Source: an uncultured Candidatus Saccharibacteria bacterium
GTDB lineage: Bacteria; Patescibacteriota; Saccharimonadia; Saccharimonadales; Saccharimonadaceae
Reading direction: 5' to 3'
DNA length: 64,000 bases
Assembly (NCBI GenBank): GCA_948614045.1
Contig: CAPFSK010000003.1
Span: forward strand, 1 to 64,000
Shown here: one piece after another, positions 35,540 to 43,465 of the stretch
How the letters are laid out: each line of letters opens with the position of its first letter
Position numbering within the stretch: position 1 is the first letter of the stretch
Program-made: the position numbers and the translations under genes
The notes under the pieces: model-generated
The model's database searches: none
Seen by the model: only the letters and a program-made list of their open reading frames with translations
Told to the model about the DNA's origin: nothing

Positions 35540-36745
35540 TCATCTCCAGTCTAACAAGTAGCACGCCACAGATGACCTATAAGCAGGTCTATAATACTTA
35601 TGTAGCATATCAAGCTGGTTCTGCGTAATCGTTTCGATATTAAGTAATACGTCCTCGTTCGGTATGAGTGAAATACGAACCGGGTCACCTCCAGCATAAG
35701 GAACCGTATATATCTCGACCGCTCCATCATCACGTGCTGGTGTTGAGAGGAAAGCGATAGTGCTGCCATCCGGGCTGAGTACGCCGTTCCAATTACAACG
35801 TTCGCTATCCGGTATATATTTCGTTATTTCACCCGTCTCGACATTCAAAAACACGCTCTCTACGATATGCTGCGTATGCGTTTTATAATCTATGGAAGAC
35901 GAAAAGTCCGCTATGCAGTTGCTCTCATCACTCCAGTCTGTCGGATATATTTCATCATTAACCATTGAGGGCAAATACTGGCTACGGAAAAGCAGCTTAC
36001 TGTCATTAGCATCCACTTCCTGTACTTGACTGCTAGTAATATTATCTAATGGCACTTGGAAATATTTATCTCCTTCACAAAACACAAACATACCGTTTTC
36101 GAATCCTATTACATCATGCTTGATTGGGTCTGGGTTCGAAAAATCCGTTTCATGTGCCAATCCGACTGCTTCACTAACATCAAAAAACTCGCCATTAGTA
36201 TCAATCCATCCGGCATGTTGCTCCTGAGAGCGGTTTAGAAATACGCGCACGGCAGCCATTTTCGTAAAGTCGTCAGAAAACCAGTTCGTCAGATTACCAT
36301 ATGCGAAAGCCTCAAGCGTAGACGGAAGAAAGTACCGAAAATCTGAATCTTCCAAACTTGATGGATTGAGGATTTCGGAGTTAGAAAGAATCTGCTGCGG
36401 AAAATTAGCGATAACATTTTGTTCTCCGGTATTAGGGTCAATTGTTATAAGCTGAGTTTCTACTTGCGAGTTATCTAACCGTCGTATCATCGCCACAATC
36501 CCCTCCGCTTCTGCCGGAGAAGTATCGGTATCATCCATACTATCTTCAACTGTGCTTGTTTCACTCTCCTCCTCGTAATCTTCAGACGCAGTATCTTCCG
36601 TATCGGATGATGCGTCATCTTCATAATCGGCGGTATCGCCGTAGTCCTCATCTGCTACGAGTTCGCGGCTATCACTGCTACTGCCACACCCGCCAAGTAC
36701 CAGGCAAACTATCATGAATAATGTTAAGATAATCCTTTTCCGCAT
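35540..36745 (-). CDS. Lipoprotein with TolB-like beta-propeller
   Basis: A 401-aa protein with a lipoprotein signal (LVLGGC, lipidated Cys20), an acidic Asp/Glu/Ser/Thr linker to about residue 80, and a beta-propeller-like region. The WNGVLSPDGSTIAFLS and EIYTVPYAGGDPVRI strands are typical of PD40/TolB repeats. SD GGAGGTGAT is Firmicutes-like. Probably an outer-face sensor or binding protein; ligand unknown. Confidence 0.65.
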   Translation of the reverse strand: MRKRIILTLFMIVCLVLGGCGSSSDSRELVADEDYGDTADYEDDASSDTEDTASEDYEEESETSTVEDSMDDTDTSPAEAEGIVAMIRRLDNSQVETQLITIDPNTGEQNVIANFPQQILSNSEILNPSSLEDSDFRYFLPSTLEAFAYGNLTNWFSDDFTKMAAVRVFLNRSQEQHAGWIDTNGEFFDVSEAVGLAHETDFSNPDPIKHDVIGFENGMFVFCEGDKYFQVPLDNITSSQVQEVDANDSKLLFRSQYLPSMVNDEIYPTDWSDESNCIADFSSSIDYKTHTQHIVESVFLNVETGEITKYIPDSERCNWNGVLSPDGSTIAFLSTPARDDGAVEIYTVPYAGGDPVRISLIPNEDVLLNIETITQNQLDMLHKYYRPAYRSSVACYLLDWR

Positions 36746-36837
36746 ATTATCACCTCCATTTGCTGCGTCATGGGTTTACGGGCTACATGAATCTTCTGGA
36801 CGCGTGTACCGCCCCAGATTAAACCAATACACCTCAT
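36724..36837 (-). CDS. Possible 37-aa leader peptide of the lipoprotein gene
   Basis: Frame beginning MRCIGLIWGG with AAGGAGG 10 nt upstream; it overlaps the lipoprotein start by 22 nt. Could couple translation. The remaining space to 37077 holds only a long-range inverted repeat AGAAATCCCC/GGGGATTTCT (about 36992 and 37059), likely a terminator for the next gene. Confidence 0.35.
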   Translation of the reverse strand: MRCIGLIWGGTRVQKIHVARKPMTQQMEVIICGKGLS

Positions 36838-37077
36838 TGTTTCTTATCCTCCTTTTTGTCAATGTGCGCTATCCTCATAGGGGTAGTCCTCCGATTTTAC
36901 TATGATTAGTAAATATGCGCAATTATAAGCGGTTTTACCAAATGCATATTGTGCATATTGTTCAAATCCAAAGAACCTATTACAATAAAAATAGAAATCC
37001 CCCACAGAGGATTGCCGACCTTCATCCAAATAGGAGGGTTCATTCAATCACAGGGGATTTCTGTTTTTTATTGCTTT

Positions 37078-37404
37078 TTACTTGTAGAACGGTTTGTATA
37101 AACGCTTTTCTATTCCATCGCCGATAAATTGTCTCTCTTCGGCAGTGAGGCTAACTGATCTACCTTCTGGAACATCGCAGCATTTTCGTAAAATATCTGT
37201 AATTTTGTCCCGAATCCCACCCCTCGCCATTCCACCTACCAAACGGCCTGCATTATTAAGGGCTGTAGTTCGTGCAAACATGGGTGCTGATTCATTGACA
37301 AATACTCCCACAGCCTCACACGCTTCGCATAATGCATCCTCATCAGAAGTAAACATATACGGATTAGCAAGCCCGTCCTCAAAATACTCCTTTAAATAGC
37401 TCAT
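37078..37404 (-). CDS. Hypothetical protein
   Basis: A 108-aa soluble, mostly helical protein with several Cys residues (CEACEA, KCC). Strong SD AGGAGGT. Not a recognised family. Lies 24 nt downstream of the CFI-box gene on the same strand, probably one operon of Firmicutes style. Confidence 0.55.
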   Translation of the reverse strand: MSYLKEYFEDGLANPYMFTSDEDALCEACEAVGVFVNESAPMFARTTALNNAGRLVGGMARGGIRDKITDILRKCCDVPEGRSVSLTAEERQFIGDGIEKRLYKPFYK

Positions 37405-37428
37405 AATCTTACCTCCTAGTTTGACTTA

Positions 37429-37902
37429 TTAACAATATTGTTCTTTCATAGAATTTACCATTTCAACATAGACTCGCTTGCTATCAATGAACTTCTCAGC
37501 TTTGACACACTCAACGCAAGGCAATATGTACTTTCGGTAAATTGTAGCGTAAATTGACTTCCGGTCAGGCTGCTGATCTATTTTTTCAACTATTGCAGGA
37601 GCAGTCCGATAATAATCTTCAATCAACTCTGCTCCATCTGGCTGATTTTGTAACCACTTATCTCGAAATAACCTCATTGCTATCAATTCTTCACAGTCAT
37701 CGGCTTTCCCCATTGACAGGCAGACTGCCGTCGTAATAAAACAGCCTGACGAGTTCTTATAATCTGCACAGTCTGCATATCTGCTTGTCATACAGATATT
37801 TTGTGCTGTGTACGAGTTCAGCTGCTGTCTGGAAAGTTTACACCGGTATTCCGGAAAAACGGTACCTACTGTTTCTAAATAATCACATCCCAAAAGTCCC
37901 AT
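37429..37902 (-). CDS. CFI-box-CTERM domain protein
   Basis: A 157-aa protein with the CFITTAVC motif near residue 54 followed by ELIAMRLFRDKWL, the signature of the CFI-box-CTERM domain. SD GGAGG upstream. These domains are often at the end of larger proteins in Firmicutes; here it follows a Cys-rich N-terminus. Function unknown. Confidence 0.65.
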   Translation of the reverse strand: MGLLGCDYLETVGTVFPEYRCKLSRQQLNSYTAQNICMTSRYADCADYKNSSGCFITTAVCLSMGKADDCEELIAMRLFRDKWLQNQPDGAELIEDYYRTAPAIVEKIDQQPDRKSIYATIYRKYILPCVECVKAEKFIDSKRVYVEMVNSMKEQYC

Positions 37903-38027
37903 TTTATAACCTCCATTCTTCTATTTTTTACCAAATGTCTACCGTGCTTTCCAATTCACCTCCTCTCAGAGAAATAATGCTTTGTAGTGAGTAGTAAAAA
38001 CCGCGGCTCATGAACCGCTAAATATAA

Positions 38028-38205
38028 GATGTAACACTTTGTTGAAACTGATACTATTTTAACATTAAAACCACCCATATTCAAGAGTACGATATACTAA
38101 AATAAGGAAAATTGGTACACAATATCATAACAAACGGTACTCTTATGGCATATCAGCGGCTTTTGGACGGCATCGGATGTAACACTCTCAACAAAGTGTT
38201 ACATC
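38028..38205. repeat. Inverted recombinase-site-like repeats upstream of the integrase
   Basis: GATGTAACACTTTGTTGA at 38028-38045 recurs exactly as its reverse complement at 38188-38205. A third partial arm GATGTAACACT at 38176-38186 forms a palindrome with the latter (2-nt gap). Placed directly upstream of the tyrosine recombinase, as expected for core or arm sites. Nothing else seen in 37903-38269. Confidence 0.6.
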
Positions 38206-38269
38206 AGCCCCTTTGTGTGGCGATACGCTATAGAAAGCCGTATCTTACGACAAGGGGGCTTAATTTATT

Positions 38270-38842
38270 ATGGCAGCAACAGAACCAATCCGGAATAAGA
38301 ATGAGTTAAAGAAACTGGCAGATTATTTTTTGAAGAAAAGGCAACTACGTAATTATACGCTTGTATTAATGGGAACATATACAGTACTTCGGATTAGCGA
38401 CCTGCTCCGGCTCAAATGGTCGGATGTATATGATGAAGAAAAACAGGCGTTCCGCACGCATATTACTGTCATAGAAAAGAAAACGAAGAAAGAGCGCACC
38501 ATCGCCCTAAACCCACAGGTACTTGGTGCGCTCCGGCAATGTTATATTCATCGCAGGGGTGAGTATATCTTTGCCAATAACCGTAAAGAACCAAAGGCTA
38601 TCAGCCGGGTACAGGCATGGCGGATTATCCATGCCGCTGTAGTTGAACTGGGAATCATGGGGAAGATTGCTTGCCACTCTTTACGGAAGACATGGGGATA
38701 CCATGCCGTAAAGGGCGGAGAAGTGTCGCTAGCAGTGATTGTAGACATCTATAACCATAGTAGCTATGAGATTACGAAGCGTTACCTCGGCATTACGCAA
38801 GATGAGCGAGATGAGGCATATCTAGGGATAGAATTGTTTTAG
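38270..38842 (+). CDS. Short tyrosine recombinase/integrase
   Basis: A 190-aa catalytic-domain-type recombinase: Arg in LRISDLLRLKW, Lys in the beta-hairpin (EKKTKKERTI), HSLRKTWGYH box II, NHSSYEITKRYLGI with His and the nucleophile Tyr. It lacks most of an N-terminal arm-binding domain, a form common in Firmicutes mobile elements. AAGGGGG lies 11 nt before the ATG. Likely moves or inverts a nearby segment using the repeats upstream. Confidence 0.85.
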   Translation: MAATEPIRNKNELKKLADYFLKKRQLRNYTLVLMGTYTVLRISDLLRLKWSDVYDEEKQAFRTHITVIEKKTKKERTIALNPQVLGALRQCYIHRRGEYIFANNRKEPKAISRVQAWRIIHAAVVELGIMGKIACHSLRKTWGYHAVKGGEVSLAVIVDIYNHSSYEITKRYLGITQDERDEAYLGIELF

Positions 38843-38888
38843 CAGTTTATGCTTGGAACACCATAGATGAATGGACTACTTCCTAATT

Positions 38889-38925
38889 AAAAAGCGTAGA
38901 TGACTGGCTGCTACGCTTTATTTTG
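38889..38925 (+). terminator. Terminator after the integrase
   Basis: AAAGCGTAG/CTACGCTTT stem followed by ATTTTG. Confidence 0.8.
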
Positions 38926-38976
38926 TGATGAATAAATATGTGCTGATTGCTTGCCTACCTATTCTTTCCTTATTTG

Positions 38977-39222
38977 CTAATTACCTGGGTAGAGGCAGCG
39001 GAGGGGGAAACCGTTCCAACGATTGTCGTTGAGCGACGGATTGACATACGTAGTATGGAAGATTAAGTCGCGGCCAGTAGTAGCTGAGTTAGCAGTACGC
39101 GACCAGTAGTCGCCGACGTAGCCGGTACTGACGAGGCGGCCGTAGTCGATGTAGACATTCCCGCTACGGACAAAAGCCAATGGTAACTGTACTATATTGG
39201 TGGCGCCGGTTTGAGCAGCCAT
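38977..39222 (-). repeat. Hypervariable lectin-like cassette C
   Basis: An 81-codon frame: MAAQTGATNIVQLP, then LAFVRSG, YWSRT, NPSLNDNR and GFPLRCLYPGN, stop. It has an ATG with a TATAAT box only 3 nt upstream, and the 60-bp repeat further upstream. The most complete of the four units. It ends 135 bp after the integrase gene. Confidence 0.65.
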
Positions 39223-39258
39223 GACATTATACTTCGTGACAAGGTAAAGATTTCCGAT

Positions 39259-39319
39259 GTGTGTTACTGGAGAACAAAATAGTACGCAGATTGCGGATTG
39301 TTGCTACTGCCGCGTACAC
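39259..39319 (-). repeat. 60-bp inverted repeat, right copy
   Basis: Partner of 26910-26973 in inverted orientation. Lies about 40 bp upstream of cassette C and may be its leader. No gene seen in 39320-39387. Confidence 0.6.
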
Positions 39320-39518
39320 CTAGAACTATGAGGAAAAGCAGCCAAGTCCTAATCGTGTATAAACGTGTAAAATCACTTCCGAAGCTCATTATAACGTAAA
39401 CGGTAGATAGTACGTACCTCGACTATGAGGGCAAAGTGTGTGACAATAGGCTATATTTCTATCATAAGTATTAAAAGTTAAGCCTTAACTTTTGATACCG
39501 TTATACGGAGGTAAGTCT

Positions 39519-39893
39519 ATGAACTCAGCAACAACAGCAGTGGCTGTACAATACCGTTTAAAAGAGTGGGCGGAGCAGATCAGGGAGTGCCAGAACCGTC
39601 CCGCAGGCATGAGTGTTGTCGATTGGTGTGCCGGCCACGGCATTACGAAAGCAAACTATTATTACAGACTGCGCCGCGTAAGGGAAGCGTGTCTGGAATC
39701 CCTTGCTCCAGAGGCTCCGATGCAGCAGATTGTCCCGGTAAACACCTGTCTGCTACAGCAGGAAACACAAAGCGGCAGCGGTATACAGCAGGGGCTTTCC
39801 ATCTCTGTAAACAGTTTTTCCATCCACGTAACGGAATCCACACCCATGTCGCTGCTTGCGGCAGTCCTGGAGGTGGTGCGGAATGCTCAATGA
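39519..39893 (+). CDS. tnpA: IS66 accessory protein TnpA
   Basis: A 124-aa protein with the IS66 TnpA-type helix-turn-helix (WAEQIRECQNRPAGMSVVDW, CAGHGITKANYYYRLRRV). GGAGGT lies upstream of the ATG at 39519. Needed for transposition in IS66 elements; role not fully defined. Overlaps tnpB by 11 nt. Confidence 0.88.
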   Translation: MNSATTAVAVQYRLKEWAEQIRECQNRPAGMSVVDWCAGHGITKANYYYRLRRVREACLESLAPEAPMQQIVPVNTCLLQQETQSGSGIQQGLSISVNSFSIHVTESTPMSLLAAVLEVVRNAQ

Positions 39894-40245
39894 CGCAACC
39901 TGCTTTAAAGCCGTCTACATTGTCTGCGGCTACACCGACCTGCGCGCTGGGATGGACCGGCTGGCGGCACTCGTGGAAGCTCAGACCGGGAACAGGCCAT
40001 ATGTCCCGGATACCCTCTATCTTTTCTGCGGGAGGCGCACAGACCGCATCAAGGGACTTGTATGGGAAGGGGACGGCTGGCTCCTGTTATACAAGCGGCT
40101 TTCGGAAAGCCGGTTCCAGTGGCCGCGCACCCCGGAGGAGGTGCGTGAATTAACGCCGCAGCAGTTCCGGTGGCTGATGGAAGGGCTGACGATCACCCCG
40201 AAGAAATCGGTCAGGCCGGTGGAACCGCCGGAATACATGGGATGA
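39883..40245 (+). CDS. tnpB: IS66 accessory protein TnpB
   Basis: A 120-aa IS66 Orf2 protein with YIVCGYTDLRAGMDRLA, LYLFCGRRTDRIKGLVWEGD and WLLLYKRLSESRF. Chosen start at 39883 behind GGAGGTGG. This TnpB is unrelated to the RNA-guided nuclease of the same name. Confidence 0.92.
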   Translation: MLNDATCFKAVYIVCGYTDLRAGMDRLAALVEAQTGNRPYVPDTLYLFCGRRTDRIKGLVWEGDGWLLLYKRLSESRFQWPRTPEEVRELTPQQFRWLMEGLTITPKKSVRPVEPPEYMG

Positions 40246-40520
40246 TTTTGTGCAAAACGGAGAAATTTTCAGACGGTTTTCCTGCTGAAAAAAATGTCCT
40301 GCCTTATTCCTGCACAACCACGCTGCACACCATAAAAGGGCCCGGGATGGACGCAGACATGCTGTTTCCTCCCGAAAAGGGTCCTGGAAACAGCATCGTA
40401 CAAAGGCAGCATCCGCTGTTAAAACCATAGGCATTATGACGGGCATCTGGCAGCGCCGGGTTCGCAAAAATCCCGTATCCATGGTATAATAAGGCTATCA
40501 GGATACCAGGAGAAAACAAC

Positions 40521-42140
40521 ATGGCCTCAAAATATACGGAAGAACAACTGAACAGTCTTGACAGGGAAACGCTTACCAGGCTGTTCCTGTCGCAGCAGGA
40601 GCAGCTTGAAAATATCGACCATACGCTCCAGCTTGTTCTGGAGCAGATGGCGGATTTAAAACGGCACAGGTTTGGCAGGTCATCAGAAAAACATGAGACC
40701 GAAGGCCAGGTTTCCTTCATGGAAGTGGATGGGAAGATCGTATTCTTTAACGAACCTGAAGCTGTCGCTGCGGAGGAAAGCACAGAGGAGCCGGAGAACG
40801 TTTCCCGCACAAGGCCGAAGAAAAAGCAGGGAAAACGGGAAGAAGACCTGGACGGGATTCCGGTAGTTGTGGTGGAACATTCCATGACGGATGGGGAACT
40901 GGAAGATAAATTTGGAAAGGACGGCTGGAAACAGCTCCCGGATGAAGTGTACCGCAGGTACCGCTTTACCCCGGCGAAAATCGAGGTGGAAGAACATCAT
41001 GTAAAGGTTTATGCCGGGAAAGAAACGGAAGAAGTCATCAAAGCGCCGCATCCGCAGACTTTATTAAGGGGGAGCCTTGTTTCCCCTTCGCTGGAGGCAG
41101 CGGTAATAAACGCAAAGTATGTCAATGCCGTCCCTCTTTACCGCCAGGAGCAGGAGTTTGAACGTTATGGCCTGCACATTTCAAGACAGAACATGGCGAA
41201 CTGGACGATCCAGTGCGCAGACCGTTACCTTGCGGTCCTCTATGATTACCTCCACGAAAAGCTGTACGGCTACCACGTCCTGCAGGCAGACGAGACGCCC
41301 GTGTTGGTGAATAAGGACGGCCGTCCTGCCGGGAGCAAAAGTTACATGTGGGTATACCGCACCGGACGGATGTACACAGAACGCCAGGTTGTCCTGTATG
41401 AATACCAGAAGACGCGCAATGCCAGCCATCCCAGAGAGTTTTTGAAAGACTTCAACGGCGTATGTGTCACGGACGGATATCAGGTCTACCACACCATTGA
41501 AGGTGAACGCGAAGATCTGAGGATTGCCGGATGCTGGTCCCATGCCAGGCGCAGGTTTGATGAAGCAGTAAAAGCGCTGCCGAAAGCAAAGCAGAAGGAC
41601 AGCCGCGCATATCTTGCGCTGACCATGATACAGGCGATCTACCGGGAGGAAAAACAGTTAAAAGATCTCCCGGCGGAAGAACGGAAAAACCGCCGCCAGC
41701 TGAGCGTAAAGCCCCTGGTGGAGGCTTATTTCACATGGGTTCGTGAAAACCTCCCGAAAGTGCCGCAGAAAAGCAAGACGTGGGAAGGTTTCAATTATTC
41801 CCTGAACCAGGAGAAATACCTGAAAGTGTTCCTGGACGACGGCGAAGTACCGATGGACAATAACGCTGCGGAACAGTCCATCCGCGGATTCTGCATCGGC
41901 AAGAAAAACTGGGTGATGATCGATACCATTGCCGGCGCAAAGTCCAGCGCCATCATTTACAGCATTGCGGAAACCGCAAAAGCAAACAATCTGAAACCGT
42001 ATGATTACTTTGAGTATCTGCTTACCGAGATCCCGAAACATCTGGATGATACAGACCGCAGTTTTCTGGATGACCTGCTCCCCTGGTCACCAAGCCTGCC
42101 GGAGAACTGCCGGAAGACTGGTAAGAATGAATTGAAATAA
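40521..42140 (+). CDS. tnpC: IS66 family transposase TnpC
   Basis: A 539-aa DDE transposase: N-terminal coiled coil (LFLSQQEQLENIDHTLQLVL) and RHRFGRSSEKH, central RNase H-like core with Asp in LQADETPVLV and VTDGYQVY, and Glu in NNAAEQSIRGF, then the IS66 C-terminal tail. A TATAAT box and GGAG precede it, so it can be expressed apart from tnpAB. Intact. Confidence 0.95.
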   Translation: MASKYTEEQLNSLDRETLTRLFLSQQEQLENIDHTLQLVLEQMADLKRHRFGRSSEKHETEGQVSFMEVDGKIVFFNEPEAVAAEESTEEPENVSRTRPKKKQGKREEDLDGIPVVVVEHSMTDGELEDKFGKDGWKQLPDEVYRRYRFTPAKIEVEEHHVKVYAGKETEEVIKAPHPQTLLRGSLVSPSLEAAVINAKYVNAVPLYRQEQEFERYGLHISRQNMANWTIQCADRYLAVLYDYLHEKLYGYHVLQADETPVLVNKDGRPAGSKSYMWVYRTGRMYTERQVVLYEYQKTRNASHPREFLKDFNGVCVTDGYQVYHTIEGEREDLRIAGCWSHARRRFDEAVKALPKAKQKDSRAYLALTMIQAIYREEKQLKDLPAEERKNRRQLSVKPLVEAYFTWVRENLPKVPQKSKTWEGFNYSLNQEKYLKVFLDDGEVPMDNNAAEQSIRGFCIGKKNWVMIDTIAGAKSSAIIYSIAETAKANNLKPYDYFEYLLTEIPKHLDDTDRSFLDDLLPWSPSLPENCRKTGKNELK

Positions 42141-42326
42141 GACTGGAGCAAATCTGTTTCTATCTTACAGGTTTGCTCCAGTTTTGTATAGGTACGCACT
42201 ATCTACCGTTTACATTATAACCATAAGCCCATCGGGTGCATCGTGTAAAATCACTCCCATAACCTCAGCATTCGTTCAGCAAAATTCCTTCCTCAAACCC
42301 ATACTCACCTGCTCTTAGTAATCACT

Positions 42327-42374
42327 AAATAAGGCGTTCACCCCTATAAATCAGGGCAAACGCCTTATTTATTT
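42327..42374. terminator. Terminator hairpin downstream of tRNA-Glu
   Basis: AAATAAGGCGTT ... AACGCCTTATTT long stem, symmetrical with T/A-rich ends, so it can act in both directions. It follows the minus-strand tRNA-Glu. Confidence 0.8.
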
Positions 42375-42398
42375 TGTATCAAACGTGACGTGCAAACA

Positions 42399-42475
42399 TG
42401 GTAGTCCCGGCGGGAGTCGAACCCGCGATTTCCTGGATGAGAACCAGGCGTCCTGGACCACTAGACGACGAGACC
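42399..42475 (-). tRNA. tRNA-Glu (CTC)
   Basis: 77 nt with a complete cloverleaf: acceptor GGTCTCG paired with CGGGACT, anticodon loop TTCTCAT (CTC), T-arm GCGGG-TTCGACT-CCCGC and encoded CCA. An extended -10 box TGTTATACT lies just upstream on the minus strand. Confidence 0.95.
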
Positions 42476-42500
42476 ACTACCAGTAGTATAACACAAAACC

Positions 42501-43463
42501 CTACTCCTGGGAACCACTTTCTTGCCCCAAATCTTCATCCGTCACCCGCACAATATACACCGGCCGCTGCTTTGTTTCTAAATACGTTTTCGCAAGATAT
42601 TGCCCAATCACTCCTAACGCCAACATTTGCAATCCTCCCACCATCAGCACCACACAAATCATACTTGGCCATCCGCTTACCGGATCGCCAAACGCTAGCG
42701 TTTTCACAATAATCACCACGATCATCACGAATGCTACGAAGCAAAACAGTAACCCCAACACCGCCGCAATCACCAACGGCACTGTCGAAAACGCACAAAT
42801 CCCTTCGAGCGCATAGACAAATAGCTTCCAGAACGACCAATGCGTCTCCCCCGCCGCCCGGTCCACATGCTTAAACTCAATCCATTTCGTCCGAAATCCA
42901 ACAAAGCTAAACAGGCCTTTCGAATACCGATTATATTCTCGCATCGAAATAATTGCATTCACCATTTGTCGCGTCATCAGCCGATAATCGCGCGCTCCGT
43001 CCACCATCTCAATCTTCGACATTCGATTGATCAACTTGTAGAAAATCCGCGCAAAGAAACTCCGAATCGGCGGTTCACCATCGCGATTTACTCGTCGCGT
43101 TCCTACGCAATCATATTCTCCGCTCTCAATATACTTATACATTTCCGGCAATAACTTCGGCGGATCTTGTAAATCCGCATCCATCGTCGCAATATAATCA
43201 CCCTTCGCGTATTCTAACCCCGCAAGCAGCGCCGCTTCTTTACCAAAGTTCCGCGAAAAACTCACAAACCTTACTCGACTATCCTTCCGCACCAACTTCT
43301 CTATTTCCGTCAATGTTCCGTCACTACTGCCGTCATCGACAAGAACAAACTCGAAATCAACTTCCTTCATCTCCTTCGCCACGCGCGTCATCTCATCGTA
43401 CCACGCCCCCAACACCGCCTCCTCATTGTAACAAGGAACGACGATCGAAATTACTTTTTTCAT
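42501..43463 (-). CDS. GT2 glycosyltransferase, DPM1/GtrB-like
   Basis: A 320-aa family 2 glycosyltransferase: VVPCYNEE, LVDDGSSDGT, ATMDADLQDPP with the metal-binding DxD, then two C-terminal TM helices (residues about 230-300). This build fits enzymes that transfer a sugar to polyprenyl phosphate at the membrane. SD AAGGAGGT. It begins 3 nt after the stop of the large membrane protein, which may use the lipid-linked sugar. Confidence 0.88.
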   Translation of the reverse strand: MKKVISIVVPCYNEEAVLGAWYDEMTRVAKEMKEVDFEFVLVDDGSSDGTLTEIEKLVRKDSRVRFVSFSRNFGKEAALLAGLEYAKGDYIATMDADLQDPPKLLPEMYKYIESGEYDCVGTRRVNRDGEPPIRSFFARIFYKLINRMSKIEMVDGARDYRLMTRQMVNAIISMREYNRYSKGLFSFVGFRTKWIEFKHVDRAAGETHWSFWKLFVYALEGICAFSTVPLVIAAVLGLLFCFVAFVMIVVIIVKTLAFGDPVSGWPSMICVVLMVGGLQMLALGVIGQYLAKTYLETKQRPVYIVRVTDEDLGQESGSQE

Positions 43464-43465
43464 TT

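Larger units (their letters stand above)
39388..42221 (+). mobile_element. Complete IS66-family insertion sequence with target duplication
   Basis: Element at 39396-42213 (2818 bp). Terminal inverted repeats start GTAAACGGTAGATAGT with one mismatch over 24 bp. The flanking 8-bp direct repeat ATTATAAC (39388-39395 and 42214-42221) is perfect, as expected for IS66. It contains tnpA, tnpB and tnpC. Perfect ends and intact genes imply a recent insertion. Confidence 0.95.

Noticed and set aside
36859..37047. 62-codon minus-strand frame between lipoprotein and hypothetical gene
   Set aside because: No SD or -10 box; overlaps the inverted repeat that looks like a terminator.
39364..42258. Repeat CGTGTAAAATCACTYCC on both sides of the IS66 copy as element ends
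   Set aside because: The two copies lie outside the 8-bp target duplication and would have been 52 bp apart before insertion, so they belong to the host site, not to the element.
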